A stretch of 18,612 nucleotides of DNA, from contig DHLU01000228.1 of the NCBI GenBank assembly GCA_002405435.1, positions 1 to 18,612 of the forward strand. The letters are read 5' to 3'. Origin of the DNA: Flavobacteriales bacterium UBA4660 (GTDB lineage Bacteria; Bacteroidota; Bacteroidia; Flavobacteriales_D; Sanyastnellaceae). A model generated the notes under the pieces. It was not told the origin of the DNA, searched no databases, and saw only the letters and a program-made list of their open reading frames with translations. The translations under genes and the position numbers were made by a program. Every line of letters begins with the position of its first letter. The first letter of the stretch is position 1. This document shows, piece after piece, positions 1 to 7,677 of the stretch.

Positions 1-1
1 C

Positions 2-1996
2 GATACGCAGGCGTCGGGCAAATGGACCCTCATGCCGTGGGACCTAGACAAAAGCCTGAGCTACTATGATTGGAAACTTCCCTTTGAAACCAGCGGTGAC
101 TATACCGGAGATAACGTACTGGCCGAAAAAATCTTTCGCTGCGAACCGGTGATGGAAGACGTGAGCCGGGCCCTGAAAGAAATCGACGCGATGGTCAGGG
201 AAATGAATCCTGCATCGATGATCAGCAGCGCCATGCAAGCGTTGAAGCCGTGGGTCGAACTGGACGCGCGTGATGACGTGGCTGATGCCTTCGAATGGCA
301 GAACAAATGCAGGGAGACCGCGCAGTTCTTTGACCACACCCTCAATAACCGGCTGAGCCAACTGGCGCTTCGCCCTGCACAGTTTGACGTCGTTGAGCAG
401 CCCTATCTGGACCGCGCGGGAAAAACCCTTCGGTGGCATGCAAGCCGTTGGCATGCCGACAGTGCTGTTCAGTACACCGTAACCTGGGTGCCTGAGTCGC
501 AACGTTGGAATGAGGCACTTACCTGCCGCTGGACGACTACCGACACCACGTTCACGCTGCCCGATACCGTGTCTCCAGGCGAGTATGTATGGAAGGTAGA
601 GGCCAGGCTGGGTGCATGGCGGCTCAGCGGCTACCCTTCCGTGCAGCGCACCCTGCTGGTGGAGACCCAACGCATCGATGCAGGCAGAGGCAAGACCCTG
701 AGGCTCGCGGCCGGCGCATCACCCTATGCCGCTGACACCGGCACAAGACTGGCTGCAGGAAGCACTTGCCATGTTGAAGCGGGAGCGACCATTTTGCTTA
801 TGCCCGGAACCCGGCTCATCGTAGAAGGTGAATGGTTATGCCGGGGCACGGCTGACAAGCCGGTCACCATCATGGCGGCCGCAGGCTGGAACGGCGCAGA
901 GGCCATTGACTTTTCCAACGGAAGAGCGAATGTGTTGCAACATGTAAATTTTTACAATGTGAGGGTGAACTACCACAGCAGCGACCTGCACATGGAGCAC
1001 TGCAGCATTACCATGACCTCATCAAACCTCGATCTCGAACCCGGGCGGGCCTCTATGCTCTGGGGAGAGAAAGGAGAGTGCACCGTACGCCATTGCGCTT
1101 TCATCGGCAACCAGACGGGGGAAGGCATGAACCTGCACGAAGGCACCGCAGTGGTGGAGCACAACACCTTCGTAGCCTGCCCGGATGCCATTGAACTCAT
1201 CGACATGCATGACTGCCGCATCAAAGGCAATGCAGTGAGGTTCTCGAAAGATGACGCCATTGACCTCAACAACTGCAGGCAGGTATCCATCACCGGCAAT
1301 GCCATAACACGATGCACCGACAAAGGAATCAGCGTAGGCGCTGACCACCGCGGAAAATCGCAGTCAATCGCCATACACGGCAACTATATTGCCGAATGCC
1401 GAACCGCTATCGAAGTGAAAGACTCTTCGGAGGCAACCCTCTCCTGCAACCTATTTGACCAAAACAGCACCGCGGTTGCTGCGCGGCGCAGGGATCCCGA
1501 CTACGCCCTGGGCGGAAATATTACCACCCGGTCCAATGCCTTTTCGCTATGCGATTCATGCGCACACTACTACTCCGACAGCCTCTCGGTGATTCGGCAC
1601 GAACAGGACGATGCGGAGGCGCTGGGTGAAAAGTACTCGCTCGGTATTCCGCTGCTGTCTTATACACCTGATACAGGGTGCTTTCCGGCGCCGGCCGGCC
1701 TGCTGAAACTGGAAATGAGCGGCAGCGAGAAGCTTATGCTGCGCAATGATTCTCCCTTCATGGCTGACATCAGCGGGTATGAACTGGCATGTGCTTCACA
1801 ACCGGAGCAGCGTGTGGTGTTCGGTGCAGGACTGGTCATTCGGCCTTACGCCACCCTGTCGATGACACACAAAAAGACTGAAGTTGGCGCGAGCCTGCGC
1901 GCACCTGCAGGCTGGTTTGTTGATCCGAAACCGACAAACTACATGCTCTATCATCCGTTGAGCGGGGAAGTAATCCGGCTCACCCCCTTGAAATGA
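2..1996 (+). CDS. CotH kinase-like / right-handed beta-helix multidomain protein (5' end outside window)
   Basis: The reading frame is open from base 2, so the ATG at 32 is almost certainly internal and the true start lies upstream. The first visible residues (GKWTLMPWDLDKS) match the metal-binding W-D-x-D segment near the end of CotH kinase-like domains, so only the tail of that domain is seen. Counting from base 32, residues about 125-215 look like a fibronectin-III-type beta sandwich (SPGEYVWKVEAR). Residues about 225-520 are a parallel beta-helix with repeated H-N/G-N-x-F/I/A rungs, opened by a cap-like AGATILLMPGTRLIVEG. Residues about 560-620 (DISGYEL, IRPYATL) resemble a lamin-tail domain. 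I see no T9SS C-terminal sorting signal. The stop overlaps the next start by 4 bp (ATGA), which implies co-translation with the downstream CotH gene. CotH proteins of Bacillus and Mucorales are atypical protein kinases; the substrate here is unknown, and an extracellular or periplasmic location is inferred. Confidence 0.8.
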   Translation, partial: DTQASGKWTLMPWDLDKSLSYYDWKLPFETSGDYTGDNVLAEKIFRCEPVMEDVSRALKEIDAMVREMNPASMISSAMQALKPWVELDARDDVADAFEWQNKCRETAQFFDHTLNNRLSQLALRPAQFDVVEQPYLDRAGKTLRWHASRWHADSAVQYTVTWVPESQRWNEALTCRWTTTDTTFTLPDTVSPGEYVWKVEARLGAWRLSGYPSVQRTLLVETQRIDAGRGKTLRLAAGASPYAADTGTRLAAGSTCHVEAGATILLMPGTRLIVEGEWLCRGTADKPVTIMAAAGWNGAEAIDFSNGRANVLQHVNFYNVRVNYHSSDLHMEHCSITMTSSNLDLEPGRASMLWGEKGECTVRHCAFIGNQTGEGMNLHEGTAVVEHNTFVACPDAIELIDMHDCRIKGNAVRFSKDDAIDLNNCRQVSITGNAITRCTDKGISVGADHRGKSQSIAIHGNYIAECRTAIEVKDSSEATLSCNLFDQNSTAVAARRRDPDYALGGNITTRSNAFSLCDSCAHYYSDSLSVIRHEQDDAEALGEKYSLGIPLLSYTPDTGCFPAPAGLLKLEMSGSEKLMLRNDSPFMADISGYELACASQPEQRVVFGAGLVIRPYATLSMTHKKTEVGASLRAPAGWFVDPKPTNYMLYHPLSGEVIRLTPLK

Positions 1997-3606
1997 ATCA
2001 CCGACGCAGACGTACCCTACGAATAGCCATTGCCGCACTCTTGCTCTGCACAGGCATTGCGTTATACCTCTGCATCAGGCCTACGACCGAATGGCACCTC
2101 ATTACACCCGAAGGCCGGGAGTGGCGGGTGACGCAGCAAAGAGATCCGTCTGGCATAATGCGATACCGGATGGTCTGCACCTTCTCCTGCCAGCCGTCTG
2201 ACATTGCCGAACTCTGCCTGATGGTTCCCTCCTCAATGCCCCTGCTCGCTGCGTTGAACGGAACCTCCGTCTATGAGCAAAGTAATTTTTCTGTCAATGC
2301 CTGTGCACCGCTGGGCGAACAACAGCCCATCTTGCCCTATTACCAGGTCCAGTTTATGCAGCTGCCGGCCCATGCGATGCAGCAGCTGAAAGAAGGAACC
2401 AACACCCTCGAGCTGATCAGTGCAGCCGGAACCGACATGCTGAAAGATCCGTCGTTTGGACTGGCAGCGTTCACCGCGAAGGTCGCCGGAAGACGCATAA
2501 GCCCCGGAAACCTTGCGGCTCCATACGCCCAGACCAATGCCCCTCGGTTGTTTATTGAAACCGGTGGAACGGATATAACCGACCAAAAAAAAGTTTCGGT
2601 GCATATTCGCTATGACCATGGTAAAGAGCATCTCGAATGGCGGTGTGAAATGAAGGCACGCGGTAATACTTCTCTGACCGCAGAAAAAAAATCTTACAAC
2701 CTGAAGCTCGACGGAAACGCTGTGGTGCCGGGCTACCCGAATATCCGCGAATGGGTTCTCTACGGATCATGGTTTGACCTATCGCAATCGCGCAACCGCA
2801 TAGCCTATGGAATGTGGTCTGGTATGGAACATCCATCTCCTGCCTTTGAATATGTGGAACTCTGGATTAACAATAATTACCGTGGGCTATACGGCCTCGT
2901 GCAGCGACCCTCTCTCGACATGATCAATGCGCAGGCAGAAACGGGTGCGCGCGGCCTGTTCCTGAGCGACCGCTGGGAGACCGGTGACGACTCACTCAAA
3001 ATGACGTGGTGGAGTTATCTGGTAAAAGAACCCGGGCCAGATGATACAGCTGCGTGGAATCAGCTGCGCGAAGACATCGGTGCCTTCGAGGGCAATATCT
3101 ACTACGGAGACAGACCCCCCCACTTTGATATCGCCTCATTTGCCGACTTCATGCTGCTGCAGGAAGCAACAGGCAATCCTGATGCCTACCGCCTGAGCAC
3201 ATTTTTCTATACCGACCGCAGCGGAAAAGTTTTTGCAGGACCTGCGTGGGACTTCGACCTTGCCTTTCATCCGCTGGCAGATACCACGACCTGGCTGCTG
3301 AACCGGCGAAAGGAAATGCCAGGTTTCTGGTTCGGATTGTTTGATTATACACCGTTCAGAGAGACACTCCGCCAGCGGTACGATGCACTGCGGCAATCAC
3401 AGTGGCGTGACAGTGAACTGCGGCGTATGATTGATGACATCTTCGACGCCCATGAGGACCTTCGGATTCGCGACAGGGCGCGCTTTCCGTGGCCATCAGG
3501 CTCTTTCTGGCCATATGTGGAGACCCCTTCCGGACTGGAAGATGAGAAAAACCGGCTCACGGAAACATTGCTCAAGCGCCTGGCCTGGATGGATGCGCAT
3601 TTGTGA
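1993..3606 (+). CDS. CotH kinase family protein, membrane-anchored
   Basis: This is a full-length 537-aa protein. An arginine-rich N-terminus (MNHRRRRTLRIA) is followed by one hydrophobic segment at residues about 9-29, so it is probably a signal anchor or signal peptide with the rest outside the cytoplasm. CotH hallmarks follow in order: the KARGNTS....KKSYNLKL block near residues 221-240, WVLYGSWFDLSQSRNRIAY near 255-273, YVELWINNNYRGLYGL near 288-303, and the metal-binding AGPAWDFDLAF near 416-426. The C-terminal helices (LRQRYDALR, LLKRLAWMD) are typical of the family. The start ATG lies inside the stop of the upstream CotH/beta-helix gene (ATGA), so the two are likely translationally coupled. 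Members are thought to be atypical protein kinases; activity here is inferred only. It is convergent with the UbiA gene, with a 58-bp gap. Confidence 0.88.
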   Translation: MNHRRRRTLRIAIAALLLCTGIALYLCIRPTTEWHLITPEGREWRVTQQRDPSGIMRYRMVCTFSCQPSDIAELCLMVPSSMPLLAALNGTSVYEQSNFSVNACAPLGEQQPILPYYQVQFMQLPAHAMQQLKEGTNTLELISAAGTDMLKDPSFGLAAFTAKVAGRRISPGNLAAPYAQTNAPRLFIETGGTDITDQKKVSVHIRYDHGKEHLEWRCEMKARGNTSLTAEKKSYNLKLDGNAVVPGYPNIREWVLYGSWFDLSQSRNRIAYGMWSGMEHPSPAFEYVELWINNNYRGLYGLVQRPSLDMINAQAETGARGLFLSDRWETGDDSLKMTWWSYLVKEPGPDDTAAWNQLREDIGAFEGNIYYGDRPPHFDIASFADFMLLQEATGNPDAYRLSTFFYTDRSGKVFAGPAWDFDLAFHPLADTTTWLLNRRKEMPGFWFGLFDYTPFRETLRQRYDALRQSQWRDSELRRMIDDIFDAHEDLRIRDRARFPWPSGSFWPYVETPSGLEDEKNRLTETLLKRLAWMDAHL

Positions 3607-3664
3607 TGACCGCCGTGTAAACCCTGTCAGCCTTTGCAGCCATGCGGGAATAGTTTCAGAAAGA

Positions 3665-4633
3665 TTAACCCGCTGACAAAAGCCAACTGCGGATGGCGAA
3701 TGTGAAAATCAGGCCGCCGGCCATGGTGAGTTTCGTGTACCGGCTCGCACGGGAATAGTCTTGTTTTGACCGTGCCTTAAGGGTAACAATCACGGAAATG
3801 ACAAGCGGCGTCATCACGCACAGGGCTCCAAAGGCGGTGGTCCAACCGCCGAGGCCAAAGACATAGGCCAGTGAGGCCAAGGCCAGCAGCAAGGTGATGC
3901 CCAACAGCATGGCGATAAAACGGCCCGTGCGGGCGGCACCCCAGATAACAGCCATGGTGCGGTAGCCTGCAGCGGCGTCACCTTCCCTATCCTCCAGGTC
4001 CTTCTGTGCCTCGCGGGCCAGGGTCAGCAGTGCGGCAAAAACGGCGTAACCCAACATCCATTTCCAGATTTGGTGTGTGAGCTCTTGAGGCCGCATGAGC
4101 ATGTCGGCGTAGTCATGCCAGATGGCGTCAGTCTCCAGCAGTCCGGTCCACACGGGTACAATCATGACACAACACATTACCGCCAGGTTTCCCACCAAAA
4201 ACATTTTCTTGAGCACCGGCGAATACAGCCAAAGGATGGCGGCGACCACAACCGGAATGAGTGCCACCGCATAGCTCTGGCAGCGCCAGCCGAGATAGAG
4301 TCCTATGACTACCGCCATTCCGTTGAACAATTGGTGCAGAATCATGGCGACCCTGCGCTTAATGCTTTTGCCGACGATCACGCGGTCAGGTTTGTTAATG
4401 CGATCGACCTTCTGGTCAAAGTAGTCGTTGATGGTATTGCCGGCGGCAGCGAGCAGCGCCATGACCAGCACGGCAAGAAAGAACGAAAAATGTCCGAATG
4501 GAGGCGGTGATCCGTGGGCATGCAGATCGACCAGCGGCGCCACCAAATTATAACGCAGCGCATACATCGTGGCTGCGATGATAAGCAGGTTGACAGGTCG
4601 CGCCAGCCTTATGGTGTTGAGAAGCGGGTTCAT
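3665..4633 (-). CDS. UbiA family prenyltransferase (DGGGP synthase-like)
   Basis: This is a polytopic membrane enzyme of 322 aa that would transfer a polyprenyl group from a prenyl diphosphate to an acceptor. Both Asp-rich motifs are visible: N69-D70-x-x-D73-x-x-x-D77 followed by INKPDR, and K-D212-x-x-D215-x-x-G-D219. About eight or nine hydrophobic helices surround them. The NDYFDQKVDRINKPDR form resembles the geranylgeranylglycerol-phosphate geranylgeranyltransferase branch more than MenA or heme O synthase, but the acceptor cannot be decided from sequence alone. The frame runs upstream to a TTG at 4741. I chose the ATG at 4633 because the family starts with a short MNPLLNTIRLARP-type leader and the upstream extension is polar and unlike it. 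A CATATTTG sequence just upstream is only a partial -7 match. The gene is convergent with the CotH gene and divergent from the pseudo-receiver gene. Confidence 0.88.
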   Translation of the reverse strand: MNPLLNTIRLARPVNLLIIAATMYALRYNLVAPLVDLHAHGSPPPFGHFSFFLAVLVMALLAAAGNTINDYFDQKVDRINKPDRVIVGKSIKRRVAMILHQLFNGMAVVIGLYLGWRCQSYAVALIPVVVAAILWLYSPVLKKMFLVGNLAVMCCVMIVPVWTGLLETDAIWHDYADMLMRPQELTHQIWKWMLGYAVFAALLTLAREAQKDLEDREGDAAAGYRTMAVIWGAARTGRFIAMLLGITLLLALASLAYVFGLGGWTTAFGALCVMTPLVISVIVTLKARSKQDYSRASRYTKLTMAGGLIFTFAIRSWLLSAG

Positions 4634-4846
4634 GTTCAGGCCTTGCAAATATGGCGAGAAACCACCGGCCGGCCGGGAAATTACGCACCGGGGTATCAAC
4701 GCCTTTGCGGCATCCAGGTATTTCAATGATCCGCCATTCAAGAAAAGATGCCGTCTGTGGCCAGCGCCGGTTGTGGTGACACCGCACAGGTGCGCCCGAC
4801 GCTATGATCCCGGAAAACTTCTGAAGAGCGAAGCATACATGCCTTG

Positions 4847-4875
4847 TTGTTATCAGATCCTGCGTGATAGTTTTG
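4847..4875 (+). promoter_or_regulatory. Bacteroidota-type promoter for the pseudo-receiver gene
   Basis: TAGTTTTG at 4868-4875 matches the Bacteroidota -7 consensus TAnnTTTG exactly. A TTG at 4847-4849 lies 18 nt upstream as the -33 element; another TTG at 4844-4846 gives 21 nt. The expected transcript would start near 4881 and have a leader of about 75 nt before the ATG at 4958. Confidence 0.5.
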
Positions 4876-4915
4876 GTTACTTCGGTAAATCAGCACAGGC
4901 CGCGTCTTGAAATAG

Positions 4916-4937
4916 GCAATTGCGCAATAATATTGCG
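4916..4937. repeat. Alternating GCAAT/ATTGC half-sites (operator-like palindromes)
   Basis: GCAATTGC (4916-4923) is a perfect 8-bp palindrome. It is followed directly by CGCAATA-A-TATTGCG (4923-4937), seven bases each side of a single central A. Together they give four alternating GCAAT/ATTGC half-sites in 22 bp. They lie downstream of the predicted promoter and 21-42 bp before the ATG at 4958. The near-zero loops suit a dimeric DNA-binding protein better than an RNA hairpin. The regulator is unknown. Confidence 0.4.
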
Positions 4938-4957
4938 GTCGCTGAAAAAACCCGGCT

Positions 4958-5278
4958 ATGACCACCGAAAACCCTGCCGTTCACTCCGCTTCCCTTCATG
5001 TGCTTGTCCTGGGCAGGCACCAGTACCTGATTGATAACGTGCAGCATATTCTTCAGAAGGCAGGATTTACCTGTTCTGGTTTTTTGGACCGGTCAGAAGC
5101 AGAAGCGTTTCTGAGGATGAACCAGATCGACCTGGTGCTCGTGGGCGGTGGCGTGGAGCCGCATGAACGCCAGGCACTGATTGAATTGGTTCGCTCGGAT
5201 TTCCCCAATACCAAGGTCGTTGAACACTTTGGCGGTCCGGCCACGATTGTTTCAGAGATCCGGGCCGTATTGGGCTGA
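4958..5278 (+). CDS. Small pseudo-receiver (CheY-like) protein lacking the phospho-acceptor Asp
   Basis: This is a 106-aa protein with the alternating beta/alpha pattern of a response-regulator receiver domain. Beta-1 is LHVLVLG (residues 13-19), alpha-1 NVQHILQKAGF, beta-3 QIDLVLV (56-62), a V-E-P loop at 66-68, and beta-4 TKVVEHFGG. The position that should hold the phosphorylated Asp at the end of beta-3 is Gly63, and the acidic pair after beta-1 is replaced by G-R-H. It therefore cannot be a conventional phospho-switch. There is no output domain. It could be a phosphorylation-independent protein-interaction module. The start ATG at 4958 follows a predicted promoter and operator-like palindromes. 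dnaN follows 204 bp downstream behind its own predicted -7 element, so an operon is not required. The fold assignment is inferred from pattern only. Confidence 0.7.
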   Translation: MTTENPAVHSASLHVLVLGRHQYLIDNVQHILQKAGFTCSGFLDRSEAEAFLRMNQIDLVLVGGGVEPHERQALIELVRSDFPNTKVVEHFGGPATIVSEIRAVLG

Positions 5279-5307
5279 ATTCCGGCTGCGATAACCGGCA
5301 GTAAACA

Positions 5308-5336
5308 CATGCCCGGCTCCATGAAACCGGTGCATG
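5308..5336 (+). terminator. Imperfect hairpin downstream of the pseudo-receiver gene
   Basis: CATGCCCGG (5308-5316) pairs with CCGGTGCATG (5327-5336) with one bulged base and a 10-nt loop. No strong T-run follows, so this is at best a weak terminator or processing hairpin separating the gene from dnaN. Confidence 0.25.
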
Positions 5337-5449
5337 GCCGAACGCTTTGATTAAACACTTAATTTTCAGAAACATAACATCCAGGTCCGGTGCTGCCTGC
5401 CCCCGTGCTTCAAGTTTCGCACATCCCGCCTACTTTAAAGAAATTCCAT

Positions 5450-5457
5450 TAGGTTTG
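5450..5457 (+). promoter_or_regulatory. dnaN -7 promoter element
   Basis: TAGGTTTG is an exact match to the Bacteroidota -7 consensus TAnnTTTG and lies 25 bp before the dnaN ATG, which predicts a leader of about 20 nt. No clear TTTG stands at the -33 position, so the promoter is supported by the -7 element only. Confidence 0.45.
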
Positions 5458-5482
5458 CGACCCAAATTCATACGTCAACCAC

Positions 5483-6604
5483 ATGAAATACATCGTATCC
5501 AGTTCTGCGCTGCTCAAACAACTTCAATTGCTCAGCGGTGTGCTCAACAGCAGCAATACCCTGCCCATACTTGACAATTTTTTGTTTGAGATCTCGAAGA
5601 AGGAATTGACCATCAGCGCGAGCGACCTGGAGACTGCCATGACTACCCGCATGGCCATTGAAGCAAAAGATGAAGGTACCATTGCCATTCCGGCAAAAAT
5701 GCTGCTTGACATTCTGAAAGTACTGCCTGATCAGCCGCTCACTTTTACGATTGACCCAAAGACATTCGGTATTGAAATCGCTTCCGATTTTGGTAAGTAC
5801 AAACTCACCGGTGCCAACGGCGATGAATTTCCCAAGGCGCCTGCCATGGAAGGTTCACGCTCTATAACCCTGCCCGGCGGCGTGCTGGCCAAGGCCATCA
5901 ATAAAACCCTGTTTGCCGCCGGCAACGACGACATGCGCCCGGTCATGAGCGGGGTGTTTTTTGAAATTCACGAAGACAGTATGCGCTTCGTGGCCACCGA
6001 CGCCCACCGGCTGGTGCGCTATACCCGCACCGACCTGGGTTCAGACCAGGCGGCTTCGTTTATCGTACCGCGCAAACCGCTCAACCTCGTTCGTCAGGCA
6101 CTGGGCAACGCGGCTACCCAGGTGCAGATTGATTACAACGAAAACAACGCGTTGTTCACCTTCGATCATGTCACCCTGATGTGCAGGCTGATTGAAGGTA
6201 AGTACCCCAATTACGAAGCTGTTATTCCGAAAGAAAATCCCAATAAACTCACCGTTGACCGGGCTGATATGCTCAGTTCCATCAAACGGGTTTCCATTTT
6301 CGCCAACAAGACGACCCACCAGGTCAGGCTCAAGTTGGGTGGGTCAGAACTGAACCTCAGTGCTGAAGACCTCGATTTTGCCAATGAAGCCAAGGAACGC
6401 CTCACCTGCACTTACGCCGGCGAGGACATGGAAATTGGTTTCAACTCAAAGTTTCTGGGTGATATGCTCTCCAACCTCGAGACAGAAAACATCCATGTCG
6501 AGATGTCACAGCCGAACCGCGCCGGAATCCTTACGCCTGCTGAAGTGAGCGAAGACAAGGAAGACCTGCTGATGCTGGTGATGCCGGTTATGCTGAATTC
6601 CTGA
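5483..6604 (+). CDS. dnaN: DNA polymerase III subunit beta (sliding clamp)
   Basis: This is the ring-shaped processivity clamp of the replicative polymerase. It is loaded by the clamp loader and used by the replisome, mismatch repair and translesion polymerases. The 373-aa length is normal for Bacteroidota. The N-terminus (MKYIVSSSALLKQLQLLSGV) followed by NTLPILDNFLFEI is typical. Family landmarks include DNDMRPVMSGVFFE-like GNDDMRPVMSG in the middle, FVATDAHRLVRY (the TDAHRL block), and EGKYPNYEAVIPK. The C-terminal LLMLVMPVML matches the conserved M-P-M/V tail next to the partner-binding pocket. The start ATG at 5483 fits the family and the -7 element upstream. No dnaA or recF is adjacent. 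The gene is convergent with the rhomboid gene, 30 bp apart. Confidence 0.98.
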   Translation: MKYIVSSSALLKQLQLLSGVLNSSNTLPILDNFLFEISKKELTISASDLETAMTTRMAIEAKDEGTIAIPAKMLLDILKVLPDQPLTFTIDPKTFGIEIASDFGKYKLTGANGDEFPKAPAMEGSRSITLPGGVLAKAINKTLFAAGNDDMRPVMSGVFFEIHEDSMRFVATDAHRLVRYTRTDLGSDQAASFIVPRKPLNLVRQALGNAATQVQIDYNENNALFTFDHVTLMCRLIEGKYPNYEAVIPKENPNKLTVDRADMLSSIKRVSIFANKTTHQVRLKLGGSELNLSAEDLDFANEAKERLTCTYAGEDMEIGFNSKFLGDMLSNLETENIHVEMSQPNRAGILTPAEVSEDKEDLLMLVMPVMLNS

Positions 6605-6614
6605 GGCCGGGCGT

Positions 6615-6642
6615 GACCCTGAATGCCCGTGTGTTTAGGGTC
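6615..6642. terminator. Possible bidirectional terminator between dnaN and rhomboid
   Basis: GACCCT (6615-6620) and AGGGTC (6637-6642) form a 6-bp stem with a 16-nt loop in the 30-bp gap between the convergent stops, overlapping the rhomboid stop codon. There is no T-run longer than three, so it is weak. Confidence 0.25.
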
Positions 6643-7351
6643 GATCGGGTGCACGGAACGTGGGAATTTCCGTGTAGGTGACATTGTCAGGCAGTACGGG
6701 TTCGTCTGGCTCGTCTTCGTCCGGTTCCGATTCCCACGGATAAGATTTCCGCTGAGGCCCCTGCTTTCTGAAGATCCACGCCAGTGCTACACCCACGATG
6801 GCGCCACTGAGGTGACCCTCCCATGAAATGCGTTCTTCGAGGGGAAAGACGTACCATACAAGGCTACCGTAGAAGAGCGCGACAAAGAGCGAAACGCGCA
6901 GCAACTGCATATCCCACCGCACAATGCCACTGGTAAACAGAAAGGCAGCAATGCCATAAACCAGCACACTGCTGCCAATGTGGTTATCGGGGCGGGCCCA
7001 GCACCACATGAGTAGTGGTGGAAGCACCATCAACCAAAGAAAAACCTTGAGTGACAGGGGGCGGTAAAAGAAAAACAGCGCCGTGTTGAGCACGGCAAAA
7101 GCCATGGTATTTTGCCAAAGGTGGTGCCAGCTACTGTGCAGGAAATTAATGGTGAGCACTCCGCGCAGACCGGCCATATCGCGCGGCAGCAGCCCGTAGC
7201 GGTTGACTGGCCAGTCGAGGTAATGGTCAAAGGCGAATACCGTCCACATGATGCCGAGAAAAAAACCCGTTACCAGCAAGGCGTTGCTGAGCCTGGCTTT
7301 ATCCGTTATGGGCGCACCGCCAACGTTTGTTAATACTGGTTCTGATGACAT
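6635..7351 (-). CDS. Rhomboid family intramembrane serine protease
   Basis: This is a 238-aa membrane protein with about six hydrophobic segments that would cleave transmembrane substrates within the membrane. The conserved H-x-x-W-x-H-L-x-x-N block is H72-S-S-W-H-H-L-W-Q-N81. The nucleophile motif is G126-S-S128-V, with Ser128 catalytic and V in place of the usual final G. The second catalytic residue is H180 in EGHLSGAIVG. Both members of the Ser/His dyad are therefore present. A soluble acidic and proline-rich tail (EPDEDEPDEP, residues 209-218) ends the protein and may bind a partner. The start ATG at 7351 gives a 23-residue cytoplasmic lead before the first helix. The gene is divergent from the small secreted protein gene, with 29 bp between starts. 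The physiological substrate cannot be told from sequence. Confidence 0.92.
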   Translation of the reverse strand: MSSEPVLTNVGGAPITDKARLSNALLVTGFFLGIMWTVFAFDHYLDWPVNRYGLLPRDMAGLRGVLTINFLHSSWHHLWQNTMAFAVLNTALFFFYRPLSLKVFLWLMVLPPLLMWCWARPDNHIGSSVLVYGIAAFLFTSGIVRWDMQLLRVSLFVALFYGSLVWYVFPLEERISWEGHLSGAIVGVALAWIFRKQGPQRKSYPWESEPDEDEPDEPVLPDNVTYTEIPTFRAPDRP

Positions 7352-7380
7352 ACCTCCGTGTATCTTGGCCTCAATTATCT

Positions 7381-7641
7381 ATGGCTATGAAAAATGTGTT
7401 GGTTCCCCTGTTGTTCTTACTGGCCAGTACCCTGACGGCGCTGGCATCTGATGCAGTTGTACAACCCGGTGATCCGAAAAAAACTGGTGCAGTCGCAGCC
7501 CCGGCGATGGCAGACAACCCACAGGGTTTTTCACTGACCGATGGATACTTTAGTTTTTTCAAGTTGTTGCTTTATTCTCCCGATTCAACCCGCGCCGTTT
7601 CCTCTCCCCTGCCGTTGGCGCGCACAACGTCAAAGCGCTGA
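7381..7641 (+). CDS. Small secreted hypothetical protein
   Basis: I do not recognise this 86-aa protein. The start at 7381 (MAMKNVLVPLLFLLASTLTA) gives a clean Sec signal peptide with a likely signal peptidase I site after L-A-S, just before DAVVQPG. The alternative ATG at 7387 also works. The mature part is only about 63 residues: a Pro/Gly/Ala-rich linker, then an aromatic patch (LTDGYFSFFKLLLY), then a basic end (TTSKR). There is no lipobox cysteine. The divergent rhomboid start is 29 bp away, leaving little room for separate promoters. The nucleoside phosphorylase gene follows after 87 bp. Codon composition resembles its neighbours up to about 7570 and becomes less convincing after that, so the 3' end could be frameshifted. 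Confidence 0.5.
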   Translation: MAMKNVLVPLLFLLASTLTALASDAVVQPGDPKKTGAVAAPAMADNPQGFSLTDGYFSFFKLLLYSPDSTRAVSSPLPLARTTSKR

Positions 7642-7677
7642 GGGTATCTCCCTGCGCAAGGACCTTTCCACAATTGA

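Larger units (their letters stand above)
4634..4957. promoter_or_regulatory. Divergent intergenic region between UbiA and pseudo-receiver genes
   Basis: This is a 324-bp gap with no supported gene. It holds a GC-rich self-complementary run (CCGGCCGGCCGG) near 4666-4677, a good plus-strand promoter at 4847-4875 and a cluster of alternating GCAAT/ATTGC half-sites at 4916-4937. I find no convincing TAnnTTTG element for the minus-strand UbiA gene. Confidence 0.6.

Noticed and set aside
3625..3678. TGTCAGC / GCTGACA dyad between the convergent CotH and UbiA genes
   Set aside because: The 7-bp arms are separated by 40 nt, overlap UbiA codons and have no T-run, so a terminator is not supported.
4634..4741. 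N-terminal extension of UbiA to a TTG at 4741
   Set aside because: The added 36 residues are unlike any UbiA leader. The ATG at 4633 places the conserved L-A-R-P near the N-terminus as expected.
5279..5482. Possible replication origin next to dnaN
   Set aside because: No TTATCCACA-like DnaA boxes or AT-rich unwinding stretch are visible, and dnaA is not adjacent.
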